NCBI GenBank assembly: GCA_945901825.1
Contig: CAMDMC010000037.1
Location: forward strand, 1 to 14,584
DNA length: 14,584 bases
Direction of reading: 5' to 3'
From: Bordetella parapertussis
Lineage (GTDB): Bacteria; Pseudomonadota; Gammaproteobacteria; Burkholderiales; Burkholderiaceae_A
The translations under genes were made by a program, and so were the position numbers. The notes beneath the pieces are model-generated. The model made no database searches. It had not been told where the DNA came from and saw nothing but the letters and a program-made list of their open reading frames with translations. Shown here in pieces: positions 7,261 through 14,400 of the stretch (its first letter is position 1; every line of letters starts with the position of its first letter).

Positions 7261-7560
7261 TTAAACCATACGCTCGAGGGCTGCGAAGCTCTCGGCGAGA
7301 CGTCGCGAGTCGACGGGGTAACGACCCTCTTCAATGGCCTGTTTAATTCGGGCCACCTTTTCTTGGTCAATGTCTGGGGCAGATTCCATTGCCTTTTGGG
7401 CAATGCCAGAGAGTTTGACTTCGTCTTGGCGCTCCTCGGCCGCACGGGCTACGCTCGTGGCCTTTTGAAGTGAGTCGGCGTCCTGGGCCTTTTTTAGACG
7501 GTCCTGGGTGGCCACATCGATTCGAGTGCGATCAACACTGCTAAGCATATCGGGCATCAT
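7261..7560 (-). CDS. flgM: FlgM anti-sigma28 factor
   Basis: FlgM holds the flagellar sigma factor FliA inactive until the hook is complete, then leaves the cell through the export apparatus. The 99-residue length fits. The C-terminal half carries the family signature VKLSGIAQKAM (residues 48-58), then KVARIKQAIEEGRYPVDSRR and a final ESFAALE. The N-terminal half is polar and probably disordered, as needed for export. Two ATG codons stand in tandem (7560 and 7557), and AAAGGAAC provides the ribosome site. A sigma28-like promoter is found about 52 bases upstream and a terminator separates the gene from flgA, so it can be read independently as a late gene. flgN follows on the same strand. Confidence 0.95.
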   Translation of the reverse strand: MMPDMLSSVDRTRIDVATQDRLKKAQDADSLQKATSVARAAEERQDEVKLSGIAQKAMESAPDIDQEKVARIKQAIEEGRYPVDSRRLAESFAALERMV

Positions 7561-7611
7561 AATAAGTGTTCCTTTACTAACAAACAGGCGTATTGCCTCT
7601 TTCTCAATTGT

Positions 7612-7638
7612 AGATCGACGCGGAAAACCAAAACTTGA
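7612..7638 (-). promoter_or_regulatory. Sigma28 (FliA) promoter of flgM-flgN
   Basis: Read on the minus strand: TCAAGTTT (7638-7631), an 11-base spacer, then GTCGATCT (7619-7612). This fits the FliA pattern TAAAGTTT-N11-GCCGATAA at 7 of 8 and 5 of 8 positions. Transcription would start near 7605, leaving a leader of about 45 bases. A sigma28 promoter for flgM is the expected feedback arrangement. Confidence 0.72.
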
Positions 7639-7651
7639 GGCGCAGACTTAT

Positions 7652-7688
7652 AAAAATTGTTAGAAAAACCAAGGACAACTAACAATTT
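7652..7688 (-). terminator. Intrinsic terminator after flgA
   Basis: Inverted repeat AAATTGTTAG (minus strand 7688-7679) and CTAACAATTT (7663-7654) with a 15-base loop, followed on the minus strand by a short T-run. The stem is 10 bp but AT-rich. It begins a few bases after the flgA stop codon and separates flgA from the flgM promoter. Confidence 0.72.
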
Positions 7689-7692
7689 GATT

Positions 7693-8613
7693 TCACAAGC
7701 CTTTTACTTCACCGCGGGCAGTCACCAGGCCAGTTAAGATCTTACCGGATTCTGGGTTACGGAGTCGAATTTGTTCGCCAATAAAACCATCTTCTACGGC
7801 CTCTAACTTCACGCTTAGGCTTAGGCCCGGAACGGCGGACACTAAAAACTGAACGGGGGATCCCCGACGAACAAGCACCGACTTGCGTGTGTCTGCACGC
7901 CGAAGGGGGCTGCCGGCCTGGACCGGGCGGGAAAGCTCCAGATGTTCAAGGCCGTCAAACTCTGAAAAAAACTGAGATGGGTTTGTGGGTAGTTTTCGCT
8001 TTTCCGCTCGAAACATGGTGGGCGTAAGTGGCTGGTTCGACGCGATATTCGATGTGGCAACAAGTACCGTTGCTTCAAACTCAATACCCGCTGGCCGGGT
8101 TGCCATCGCAAGAGGCCCGCCGTTTGCAAGAGTGGGTAAGCGTGACAACTCGGAACTTGATCGCGCAACGGGCTGCCCAAAGCTTGTTCTCGTTGACTGA
8201 CCTTGGCCTGCTGCTAAAGGCTTAATTGGACTGGTTGCAAAGGCATTGGCACCGTGCCGACGCTTGAGAAAGACTTGTTGGTTAGTGGAAGGACAGCGAA
8301 GTCGCAGGGTTTGCGTTGTGCCGAAAGGTGAGTCAATAAGAAGTGGCTGCTCACAGCCGTTAAGCGACAAGCGCTCGTCAAGCGGTAAAAAGTTTACTTC
8401 TTCCGTGCGGAGCCCCTCTTTCTCGGACACCCATTGCTTAGCCTCATTAATAAGCCATTCATGCAGATTGGCCTGCAGAGTGCTTGTTACGACCTGCGCC
8501 CCTGTGCTTTGTGCCTGGCCAGGGTTGGTGCTTAAAAGAATGGCAAGGCCTGCCGCAAACAAAAGGGCTGAAGGGCTTACTTGGAAGGCTGGGTCATGTC
8601 GAAAGAGTTTCAT
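7693..8613 (-). CDS. flgA: FlgA, P-ring assembly chaperone
   Basis: FlgA acts in the periplasm and helps FlgI form the P-ring around the rod. The protein has an N-terminal signal sequence with a long polar start and hydrophobic core (ALLFAAGLAILL, residues 16-27), with likely cleavage near residue 35. Two Cys (C87 and C107) could form the disulfide seen in FlgA proteins. The SAF-like domain is around residues 178-240 (VATSNIASNQPLTPTMF, the usual 'G..L....' shape, and LSRPVQAGSPL). The C-terminal beta domain has VLVRRGSPVQFL (246-257) and ends in GLVTARGEV. At 306 residues it is longer than the usual 220-250 because of a Ser/Ala-rich stretch around 112-175. The ATG at 8613 has no ribosome site, and a sigma54 element places the predicted mRNA start only about 2 bases upstream of it. 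Confidence 0.93.
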   Translation of the reverse strand: MKLFRHDPAFQVSPSALLFAAGLAILLSTNPGQAQSTGAQVVTSTLQANLHEWLINEAKQWVSEKEGLRTEEVNFLPLDERLSLNGCEQPLLIDSPFGTTQTLRLRCPSTNQQVFLKRRHGANAFATSPIKPLAAGQGQSTRTSFGQPVARSSSELSRLPTLANGGPLAMATRPAGIEFEATVLVATSNIASNQPLTPTMFRAEKRKLPTNPSQFFSEFDGLEHLELSRPVQAGSPLRRADTRKSVLVRRGSPVQFLVSAVPGLSLSVKLEAVEDGFIGEQIRLRNPESGKILTGLVTARGEVKGL

Positions 8614-8625
8614 GCTGGAGACATA

Positions 8626-8642
8626 AGCAAGGGCTACGCCAA
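8626..8642 (-). promoter_or_regulatory. Candidate sigma54 promoter of flgA
   Basis: Minus strand: TTGGCGT (8642-8636), 5 bases, TTGCT (8630-8626). The invariant GG and GC are kept at correct distance; the -24 box departs from TTGGCAC at its last two bases. The predicted transcript start is near 8615, two bases from the flgA start codon. Confidence 0.55.
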
Positions 8643-8647
8643 GTTGC

Positions 8648-8664
8648 TTGGCACAAAGACTGCT
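8648..8664 (+). promoter_or_regulatory. Candidate sigma54 promoter of the LysM-transglycosylase gene
   Basis: TTGGCAC (8648-8654), 5 bases, CTGCT (8660-8664). The -24 box is perfect and the -12 box keeps TGC. The predicted start of transcription is near 8675, at the edge of the ATG at 8676. It stands back to back with the flgA element, the two -24 boxes forming GCCAA-N5-TTGGC. Confidence 0.65.
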
Positions 8665-8675
8665 TAGTTTTGGGC

Positions 8676-9722
8676 ATGAAACTAACCGTTCAACCAGGTG
8701 ACACTCTAAGCCACTTGACCCGCGAAGCCCTTAAAAAAGGGGGCGAGGCCAAGCCTAAGCAGGACCTGAGTTTCTCTAGCCTACTTAATAGGATCCAGAC
8801 CGTGGCCAAGACGAACGACATTGACAACCCCGACCTTATATTTCCTGGCCAGGTGATTAATTTTGCGCCCATTATTGGCCGCAAGCCAGGTGCCAGCCAG
8901 CCCATTGCTGAGGCGACGTCTAGCATGGCTGAGACCAGGCCCGCCGGGCCTCAACAGGTTTCTTCTGTAACAGATGCAGCCGCATCGAGCACCTCGCATC
9001 GCGTACTGGAGCGCACGCTTGAGCGCGCAGTTGCCCGAGGCTATTTGCCCCAGGCCGATCTGCCTGAAGCGCGACGACGAATTCTTGACATGGCCAAAGA
9101 GCACCGGTTCATGCCCGACGATTTTGCAAGGGTTGCTCTTATTGAGAGTGATGGCCTAAACCCCAAGGCAAGCAATGGGAACTGTCACGGTGTTATTCAG
9201 TTCTGTGATGGACCCGATCGTGGAGCTGCAAGCGTGGGTCTTGGTAAGAACCCCCAACAAATTCTTTCAATGTCCGTGCTTGATCAGCTTGATCTGGTGG
9301 ATAAGTACTTTAATGATACGCAGTTGAAGTCCTATATGCCGGCATCGCTCGATGCACTTTACTTAACTGTGCTTTACCCGGCGTCACGTGATGAGCGGCA
9401 GATGCATCGAGCGCTTCCAATCCCCGGGCCTCAGGCCTCGGTGCTTCATGTAGGTGGAGTGAACACAAACCCCATCACTCGGGCCTCGATTCGCAAAGGA
9501 CTTACTGAAAATGCAAGCCTACGACTTAACCAGTTTGCGCTTGAGAAGGCTCGTGCTGAAATGGCTCGCGCGAAGCAGCAGGAAGAATTTGCTGCAGCCG
9601 CTCAGACGCTCTCGTCTTTGAAGCCCTCGGGTGAGGTGGCGGCCTACTTCCCGGCAACCCAGTTTCCCGCGGCCTTAAATCGACCCGCGGCGGACTTCTT
9701 CGCAACACGTGAGCGACTCTAG
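8676..9722 (+). CDS. LysM plus lysozyme/transglycosylase-like protein of the rod-gene neighbourhood
   Basis: A probable peptidoglycan-cleaving protein (348 residues). A LysM domain begins at the N-terminus (LTVQPGDTLSHLTREAL, then NPDLIFPGQVINF at 51-63). Residues 72-107 are a Ser/Ala linker. A lysozyme-fold segment follows: ARVALIESDGLNPKAS (151-166) with a candidate catalytic Glu157, then GVIQF (172-176) flanked by C170 and C177. The C-terminal 70 residues include a basic/Ala-rich helix. No signal peptide is visible, so the flagellar exporter is a possible route, as for SltF-type or FlgJ muramidases. The ATG at 8676 is chosen because LysM starts immediately; a longer frame back to 8484 would run into flgA. 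No ribosome site precedes it. The gene may supply the rod-related muramidase, but the exact transglycosylase family is uncertain. Confidence 0.78.
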   Translation: MKLTVQPGDTLSHLTREALKKGGEAKPKQDLSFSSLLNRIQTVAKTNDIDNPDLIFPGQVINFAPIIGRKPGASQPIAEATSSMAETRPAGPQQVSSVTDAAASSTSHRVLERTLERAVARGYLPQADLPEARRRILDMAKEHRFMPDDFARVALIESDGLNPKASNGNCHGVIQFCDGPDRGAASVGLGKNPQQILSMSVLDQLDLVDKYFNDTQLKSYMPASLDALYLTVLYPASRDERQMHRALPIPGPQASVLHVGGVNTNPITRASIRKGLTENASLRLNQFALEKARAEMARAKQQEEFAAAAQTLSSLKPSGEVAAYFPATQFPAALNRPAADFFATRERL

Positions 9723-9768
9723 TTTTCTGTTGTTCTCCTAAGGGGCTTTTTAACATTGGGCCCCCTTC

Positions 9769-9794
9769 AAGCGGCAAGCAATTGCCGCTTTTTT
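9769..9794 (+). terminator. Intrinsic terminator after the LysM-transglycosylase gene
   Basis: A perfect 9-bp stem, AAGCGGCAA (9769-9777) and TTGCCGCTT (9782-9790), with a GCAA tetraloop, followed by a run of six T (9789-9794). It ends just 2 bases before the -24 box region of the flgB promoter, isolating the rod/hook operon from upstream reading. Confidence 0.9.
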
Positions 9795-9795
9795 A

Positions 9796-9812
9796 TTGGC
9801 ACAGCGGTTGCA
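9796..9812 (+). promoter_or_regulatory. Sigma54 promoter of the flgBCDE operon
   Basis: TTGGCAC (9796-9802), 5 bases, TTGCA (9808-9812): a full match to the TTGGCAC-N5-TTGCW core with GG at 9798-9799 and GC at 9810-9811. The predicted start is near 9823, giving a leader of about 30 bases before flgB with a proper ribosome site. Sigma54 control of rod/hook genes is the rule in FleQ-type systems. Confidence 0.9.
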
Positions 9813-9852
9813 TCTATCGACACAGGAAGTCTCTTCTTTATAGGAGCGAATG

Positions 9853-10239
9853 ATGGATTTGGTTAACAACGCATTTGGGATTCATGAGCGCGCGATTGCC
9901 GTACGCAACCGCCGTGTCGAGCTTTTGTCCCAGAATATTGCCAACGCAGATACGCCCAACTACAAAGCCCGAGACCTCGACTTTAAGAAAATGATTGCCG
10001 GTGTTGAGGGGGTAAAAGTTGCCGCAACCAACCAACGGCATTACGACATTGCCCATCTGGAAAACTCCCCGGACGGATTGAAGTTCCGCGTTCCTTTTAA
10101 CTCCGCTACCGACGGCAATACCGTTGAGATGGCTGTTGAACAGGCCCAGTACTCAAAGGCAACCGCGGACTACCAGGCCACCCTTATGTTTCTTGAGAGC
10201 CGCATCTCGGGCATTCGTAAAGCCTTACGCGGCGAATAG
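9853..10239 (+). CDS. flgB: FlgB, proximal rod protein
   Basis: One of the first rod subunits, exported by the flagellar type III apparatus and assembled in the periplasm. The protein (128 residues) shows the rod signature NIANADTPNYKARDLDF (residues 28-44) and the C-terminal helix QAQYSKATADYQATLMFLESRI (near 97-118). Length is typical. ATG at 9853 is preferred because TAGGAG (9841-9846) stands 6 bases before it; the tandem ATG at 9850 would leave only 3. It is first in the sigma54-driven operon, and its stop codon TAG overlaps the ribosome site of flgC. Confidence 0.96.
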   Translation: MDLVNNAFGIHERAIAVRNRRVELLSQNIANADTPNYKARDLDFKKMIAGVEGVKVAATNQRHYDIAHLENSPDGLKFRVPFNSATDGNTVEMAVEQAQYSKATADYQATLMFLESRISGIRKALRGE

Positions 10240-10250
10240 GAGCCTAAGCC

Positions 10251-10673
10251 ATGATTGACAACATTTTTGGAATTGCCGGCACGGCAATGAATGCGCAGCT
10301 GACGCGCATGAACCTTACAGCCTCCAACCTTGCCAACCAGAATACAACAGCACCAACGGAAGATGAGGCCTTTAAAGCAAAGCGATCTGTTTTCAAGGCC
10401 ATGTTGTCCGAGGCAGACACCCACAACGGCGCACAGTTTGTGGGTGGGGTAAGGGTTGACAAGATTGTCGATGTTCAAGACCCCAACCCTCGTGTCTATG
10501 AGCCAGGCAGCCCTCATGCGGATGCTGAGGGCTATGTCTGGATGTCCAACGTGAATGAAGTGACCGAGATGGTTGAAATGATGGCCTCGGCCCGCGCGTA
10601 TCAGAACAATGTGGAGGTGGTGAACACCGCCAAGGTTCTGATGATGAAGACACTTGATATTACAAAGGCTTAA
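10251..10673 (+). CDS. flgC: FlgC, proximal rod protein
   Basis: Rod subunit that assembles with FlgB. The N-terminal helix carries AGTAMNAQLTRMNLTASNLAN (residues 9-29, with ASNLAN as the family signature). The middle has VRVDKIVDVQDPNPRVYEPG and HADAEGYVWMSNVN. The C-terminus ends in EMMASARAYQNNVEVVNTAK, the usual conserved end of rod/hook proteins. The 140-residue length is normal. It starts 11 bases after flgB, with TAGGAG at 10237-10242 as ribosome site, and ends 3 bases before flgD. Confidence 0.96.
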   Translation: MIDNIFGIAGTAMNAQLTRMNLTASNLANQNTTAPTEDEAFKAKRSVFKAMLSEADTHNGAQFVGGVRVDKIVDVQDPNPRVYEPGSPHADAEGYVWMSNVNEVTEMVEMMASARAYQNNVEVVNTAKVLMMKTLDITKA

Positions 10674-10676
10674 AAC

Positions 10677-11372
10677 ATGGCTATTAACGCATCCACCTGG
10701 CAGTCGCCATCAAGCATTCCCACAATGGCAGGCTATCAGGCGAAGCAGAAAGAGGCCAAGGTTGGCGAGGATGAAATGGGCGAGCGCGAATTCTTGTTGC
10801 TCTTTACAACCCAGCTTCAGAATCAAGACCCGCTTGACCCCATGGAGAACGAGGCGTTCGTAGCTCAGCTAGCCCAGTTCTCGCAGCTTGAGGCAACCAC
10901 CTCAATGTCTGACAATATAAATTCGCTTGTGACCTCCATGAAGGGCGAGCGTATGCTGCAGGGTGCCGCTCTTCTTGGAAAAAAAGTTGCAGTACCTAAT
11001 GGCCCCGCACTTCTAGAAAATGGAGCTCCGATAACAGGAATTATTTCCGTACCTAATGGTGCGGATGGAGTTGAGCTGAAGGTGTATGACAGCTCTGGGG
11101 TCCCGATTAAGGCAGAGCTTTTGGGCCGACAGTCTCCCGGAGAGGTTCTGGTGCGCTGGGATGGAACGAATGCCAAGGGCGAGAAGATGCCCGACGGCGC
11201 CTATCAAATGGTTGCCACAGTGCGCAGCTTTGGCGAAGTAACTCAGGTACCTATCTCAACCCCCGATGTGGTGAAGAGTGTGTCCTACAGTGCCGAAGCC
11301 GATGACCTGGTGCTTGAGGTTGCAAGTGGCGCCACAGTGACCTTTAGCCAAGTGAAACAAATTAACAACTAA
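10677..11372 (+). CDS. flgD: FlgD, hook-capping protein
   Basis: FlgD caps the growing hook and guides FlgE assembly. The N-terminal part shows EREFLLLFTTQLQNQDPLDP and the conserved FVAQLAQFSQLE (residues 61-72). The folded part carries the beta-rich FlgD segments, with LLGKKVAV (near 99), VRWDGTNAKGEKMPDGAYQM and a final VTFSQVKQI. The length of 231 residues is within the normal range. The ATG is supported by AAAGG (10664-10668) 8 bases upstream. The cap appears ordinary although the following hook gene is far larger than usual. Confidence 0.96.
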   Translation: MAINASTWQSPSSIPTMAGYQAKQKEAKVGEDEMGEREFLLLFTTQLQNQDPLDPMENEAFVAQLAQFSQLEATTSMSDNINSLVTSMKGERMLQGAALLGKKVAVPNGPALLENGAPITGIISVPNGADGVELKVYDSSGVPIKAELLGRQSPGEVLVRWDGTNAKGEKMPDGAYQMVATVRSFGEVTQVPISTPDVVKSVSYSAEADDLVLEVASGATVTFSQVKQINN

Positions 11373-11399
11373 GTAGGCGCCTCGCGCCTTTTGCTACTT
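11371..11399 (+). terminator. Nested hairpin/weak terminator between flgD and flgE
   Basis: An inner stem GGCGC (11376-11380) - CTC - GCGCC (11384-11388) is followed by TTTT (11389-11392). An outer arm AAGTAG (11371-11376) pairs with CTACTT (11394-11399), competing at one base with the inner stem. It starts inside the flgD stop codon. It may act as a partial terminator or as an mRNA stabiliser; no separate promoter for flgE was found in 11400-11474. Confidence 0.45.
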
Positions 11400-11474
11400 A
11401 TTAATGACTGAAGTTCGAAACAACCCATTCAACGTCTGACCCGACTGAACCGCTTGATCTAGGAGAAGTTCGCC

Positions 11475-14400
11475 ATGTCTTTTTATACCTCGCTCACTGG
11501 ACTTAACGCTGCTACCGCTGCTCTTAGCGTCACCAGTAACAACATTGCCAACACAGGCACTACGGGTTTTAAACGTTCGCGAGCAGACTTTGGCGACATT
11601 TTTGCAACCTCTCCTTTGCAGAAGGCCTCTTCTGTTATTGGTCAGGGCGTTGCGTTGAAACAGGTAAGCCAAGAGTTCAGCCAAGGCAACATTCAGTTCT
11701 CAGCAAGTTCACTTGACCTTGCTATTACAGGTGATGGTTTCTTCCCCTTAAAGTCGGCCGATGGCCTTCAAGACATTTACACCCGCAACGGCACCTTCTT
11801 GCTTGACGACTCGTTTGCTGTGGTGAACTCGGCAGGCCAGTTTCTTGAAGCCGCGGCGGTTGACAGTAACGGTAAGGCCGACCTTGATAATCTGCAGAAA
11901 CTTATTATTCCTCGAAGCACCAATGGGGATGCACGTGAGACAACACTAGTTGAGCTTGCATTGAACCTTCCCGCAGAGGGCGAGGTGTATGAAGTGGCCT
12001 TTGATAGGGACGACCCTAATAGCTACAACCTCACCACGTCGGTAACGGTGTTTGATGCGGGTGGTAACGAGTACCTAGCAACGGTGTATTACCAAAAAAC
12101 CAAGGTGGCGTCGCCTGAGGATCCCACCAATAAATGGCAGACCCATGTTTTTATTGGTGACACCAAGCTTAATGAACTGCTTATTCAGGCAACGGACCCT
12201 AAGGGCAATGAGTTGTATGTGAATAAGTACGGCGAGATTCGCTCTGAGAACGGTTCACCCCCCATTCCCCCGCAGGACATTGCTCGTGGTGTCACAAAAC
12301 TTTTTAATCTAGACGATCTTAAAAACCTTCAGCCATCCATTCCTGCGACTGCCTCGGGCTCGCCCCTTACCGACGGGTTGGTGTCCCAATGGAAGCAGGG
12401 TATTAACATTCCTACCCGGATGCAAGAAGTTCTTACGGAAAGTCCCATTGCCGGCGTAACCAACCGCTCGCCCATTACCTTTGCGCTTAACATTGATGAA
12501 TCACGTGAGCCTGTAGTCATTGATCTTAGCTATTTAAACGAACCGGGCTCAAGCCTTAGCGAGCGCTATACAGGCGTTGAAATTGCCCGCGAGATGACAA
12601 ACACCATTTCTAAGGCATATGGCGGGCAGCGTTTCTTTGACTTTACTTCTTTAAAAGAGACCGAGACATCAACCTCAATTAACTTATTTGAACTCTCCGT
12701 AGCTGGCGCTGATGCAAACCCCGGTGAGGATGACACCCTTGTAATTTCACTAAGTGAGCAGCGTTCCAATGCCTCACCCGCATTTGCAACATTCCAAGAT
12801 TTATCCGAAATCACAAAAGCGGAGAGCGTGACGGCTATTCAGTCGCAAATTAACGAACGTGCCTATTCCGAAGGCCTCACAGGCGCTTACTCACTTGCAG
12901 TGTCGGACTACCTTAGCTTTTTAAATCAGGTGGCCGATAACAGCACCTTGGCGCAACTTGACCCCGATGCGACTGACGGTTCTTCCATCGAAAACGAAAT
13001 TGATCGTCTAACTGAAATTGACGTAGCGGCCTACACTATCGCCAGTGACGAGGCCCAAGAGGAGCGCCCTGAAAAACAACTAATCACCTTCTCCACTCCT
13101 GCTGTTGCCATTAATGCAGGCGAGAGTAAGCAAATTGAGGTGGGTGGTTACACGGTTAATCTTGTGAACCCCACTGGCTCATTGTCAACGAATCTAACCG
13201 CTGCCCAAATTGCAACCGCCACCTTTGAGGCCCTCAGTGATGGCGTTTTTGGTGCGATTCCCGAGGTGCAGTCGATCTCGTTTTCTGCACCAACTGCGGC
13301 CGGGGATATTTCGGTTGCAGGGGTCTCGGTCACCCTTGAGTTCCCTTCAACTGCCGAGGAGGTGGCCACTGCTGTGGTAGAGGCCTTGCGGGAAAGTGAC
13401 TTCGCAGGTAAAAAGCACGGGCTCACCTTTTCAGCCCCACTTGATCCTCCGACTGCCCCTGCCACCAAGAGCTTTGAGGTTTACGGCGTTACCGTTACCC
13501 TTGCAGACACTGACACCACAGCCGCCTTGGTGGCAGCCAAGGTTGACGCTGCACTAACCGCAGCAACGGCTGCTGGTGGCGTACTTGCAGGCTACACCGT
13601 CGATTGGGATGGAACATCAGGCACGGTTAGCGTTGAGGTGCCCTATGCCTCAGGAGATGAGCAAGCCCCCTCGATTGTCGATACCGACGCCTCTGGAGTG
13701 GCTTTAGCCGTGAACACACTGAGGGATTTTGAGGAGCGTACGATTGTGGACAACGGTGATGGTTCCATTACCGTGACGTTTGCCCGCGACGATGACAATG
13801 CAGACGGTCTTGACACCCTATTTGCCGACACGGACACCACGGGTGTTACGGTGTCCGGGCAAAGCACCGACCAGGCTTATGCGGCCGCAGTGCTTACCAA
13901 TAACTTAGACGGAACAATCACCATTGAATACAATGCCGACTCCGGGGATGTTGCGCCATTAGCGTTTACTGATACCGACAGCACGGGTCTGACGCTGAAT
14001 GTGGCTACCGTGCAGACCTACCGTGTTTCGGTTTCTGAAAAGCAGACACTAACTTTCACGGCCCCTACAGCCGATCTAACAAATGGCTTGACGATTACGG
14101 TGGCTGGGGTGTCCGTTGAGCTGACGGCCGACGAAACAACGCCAGCAGCGGTTGCAACGAAAGTCGCCCAGGCGCTTCGTGAAGACCCGTTTTTCTCTCA
14201 GACTGCGCGCACCGTTACCGACAACCTAGACGGCTCTGTCACCCTTACCTACTTGCTTGATGATGGTGATGTCAACCCAGTGGAGGTAGAGACCACGGGC
14301 ACGGGTACCCGAGTTACCATTGATACGACCCGGGATTATCTGAATACCGATGATCTAACGGATAAAGAGTTTGCTCAGTCGGTAGCCGAGTCGGTGGCGC

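Noticed and set aside
8611..8624. Tiny upstream frame (ATG TCT CCA GCA TGA) overlapping the flgA start codon on the minus strand
   Set aside because: The predicted sigma54 transcript start near 8615 would lie after its ATG, and it has no ribosome site; probably chance.
8484..8675. Upstream extension of the LysM-transglycosylase frame
   Set aside because: It overlaps the flgA signal-peptide region on the other strand, and the LysM domain starts right at the ATG at 8676.
9740..9767. Second inverted repeat AAGGGG...CCCCTT before the terminator
   Set aside because: A loop of about 16 bases and no following T-run; the 9-bp hairpin directly downstream explains termination better.
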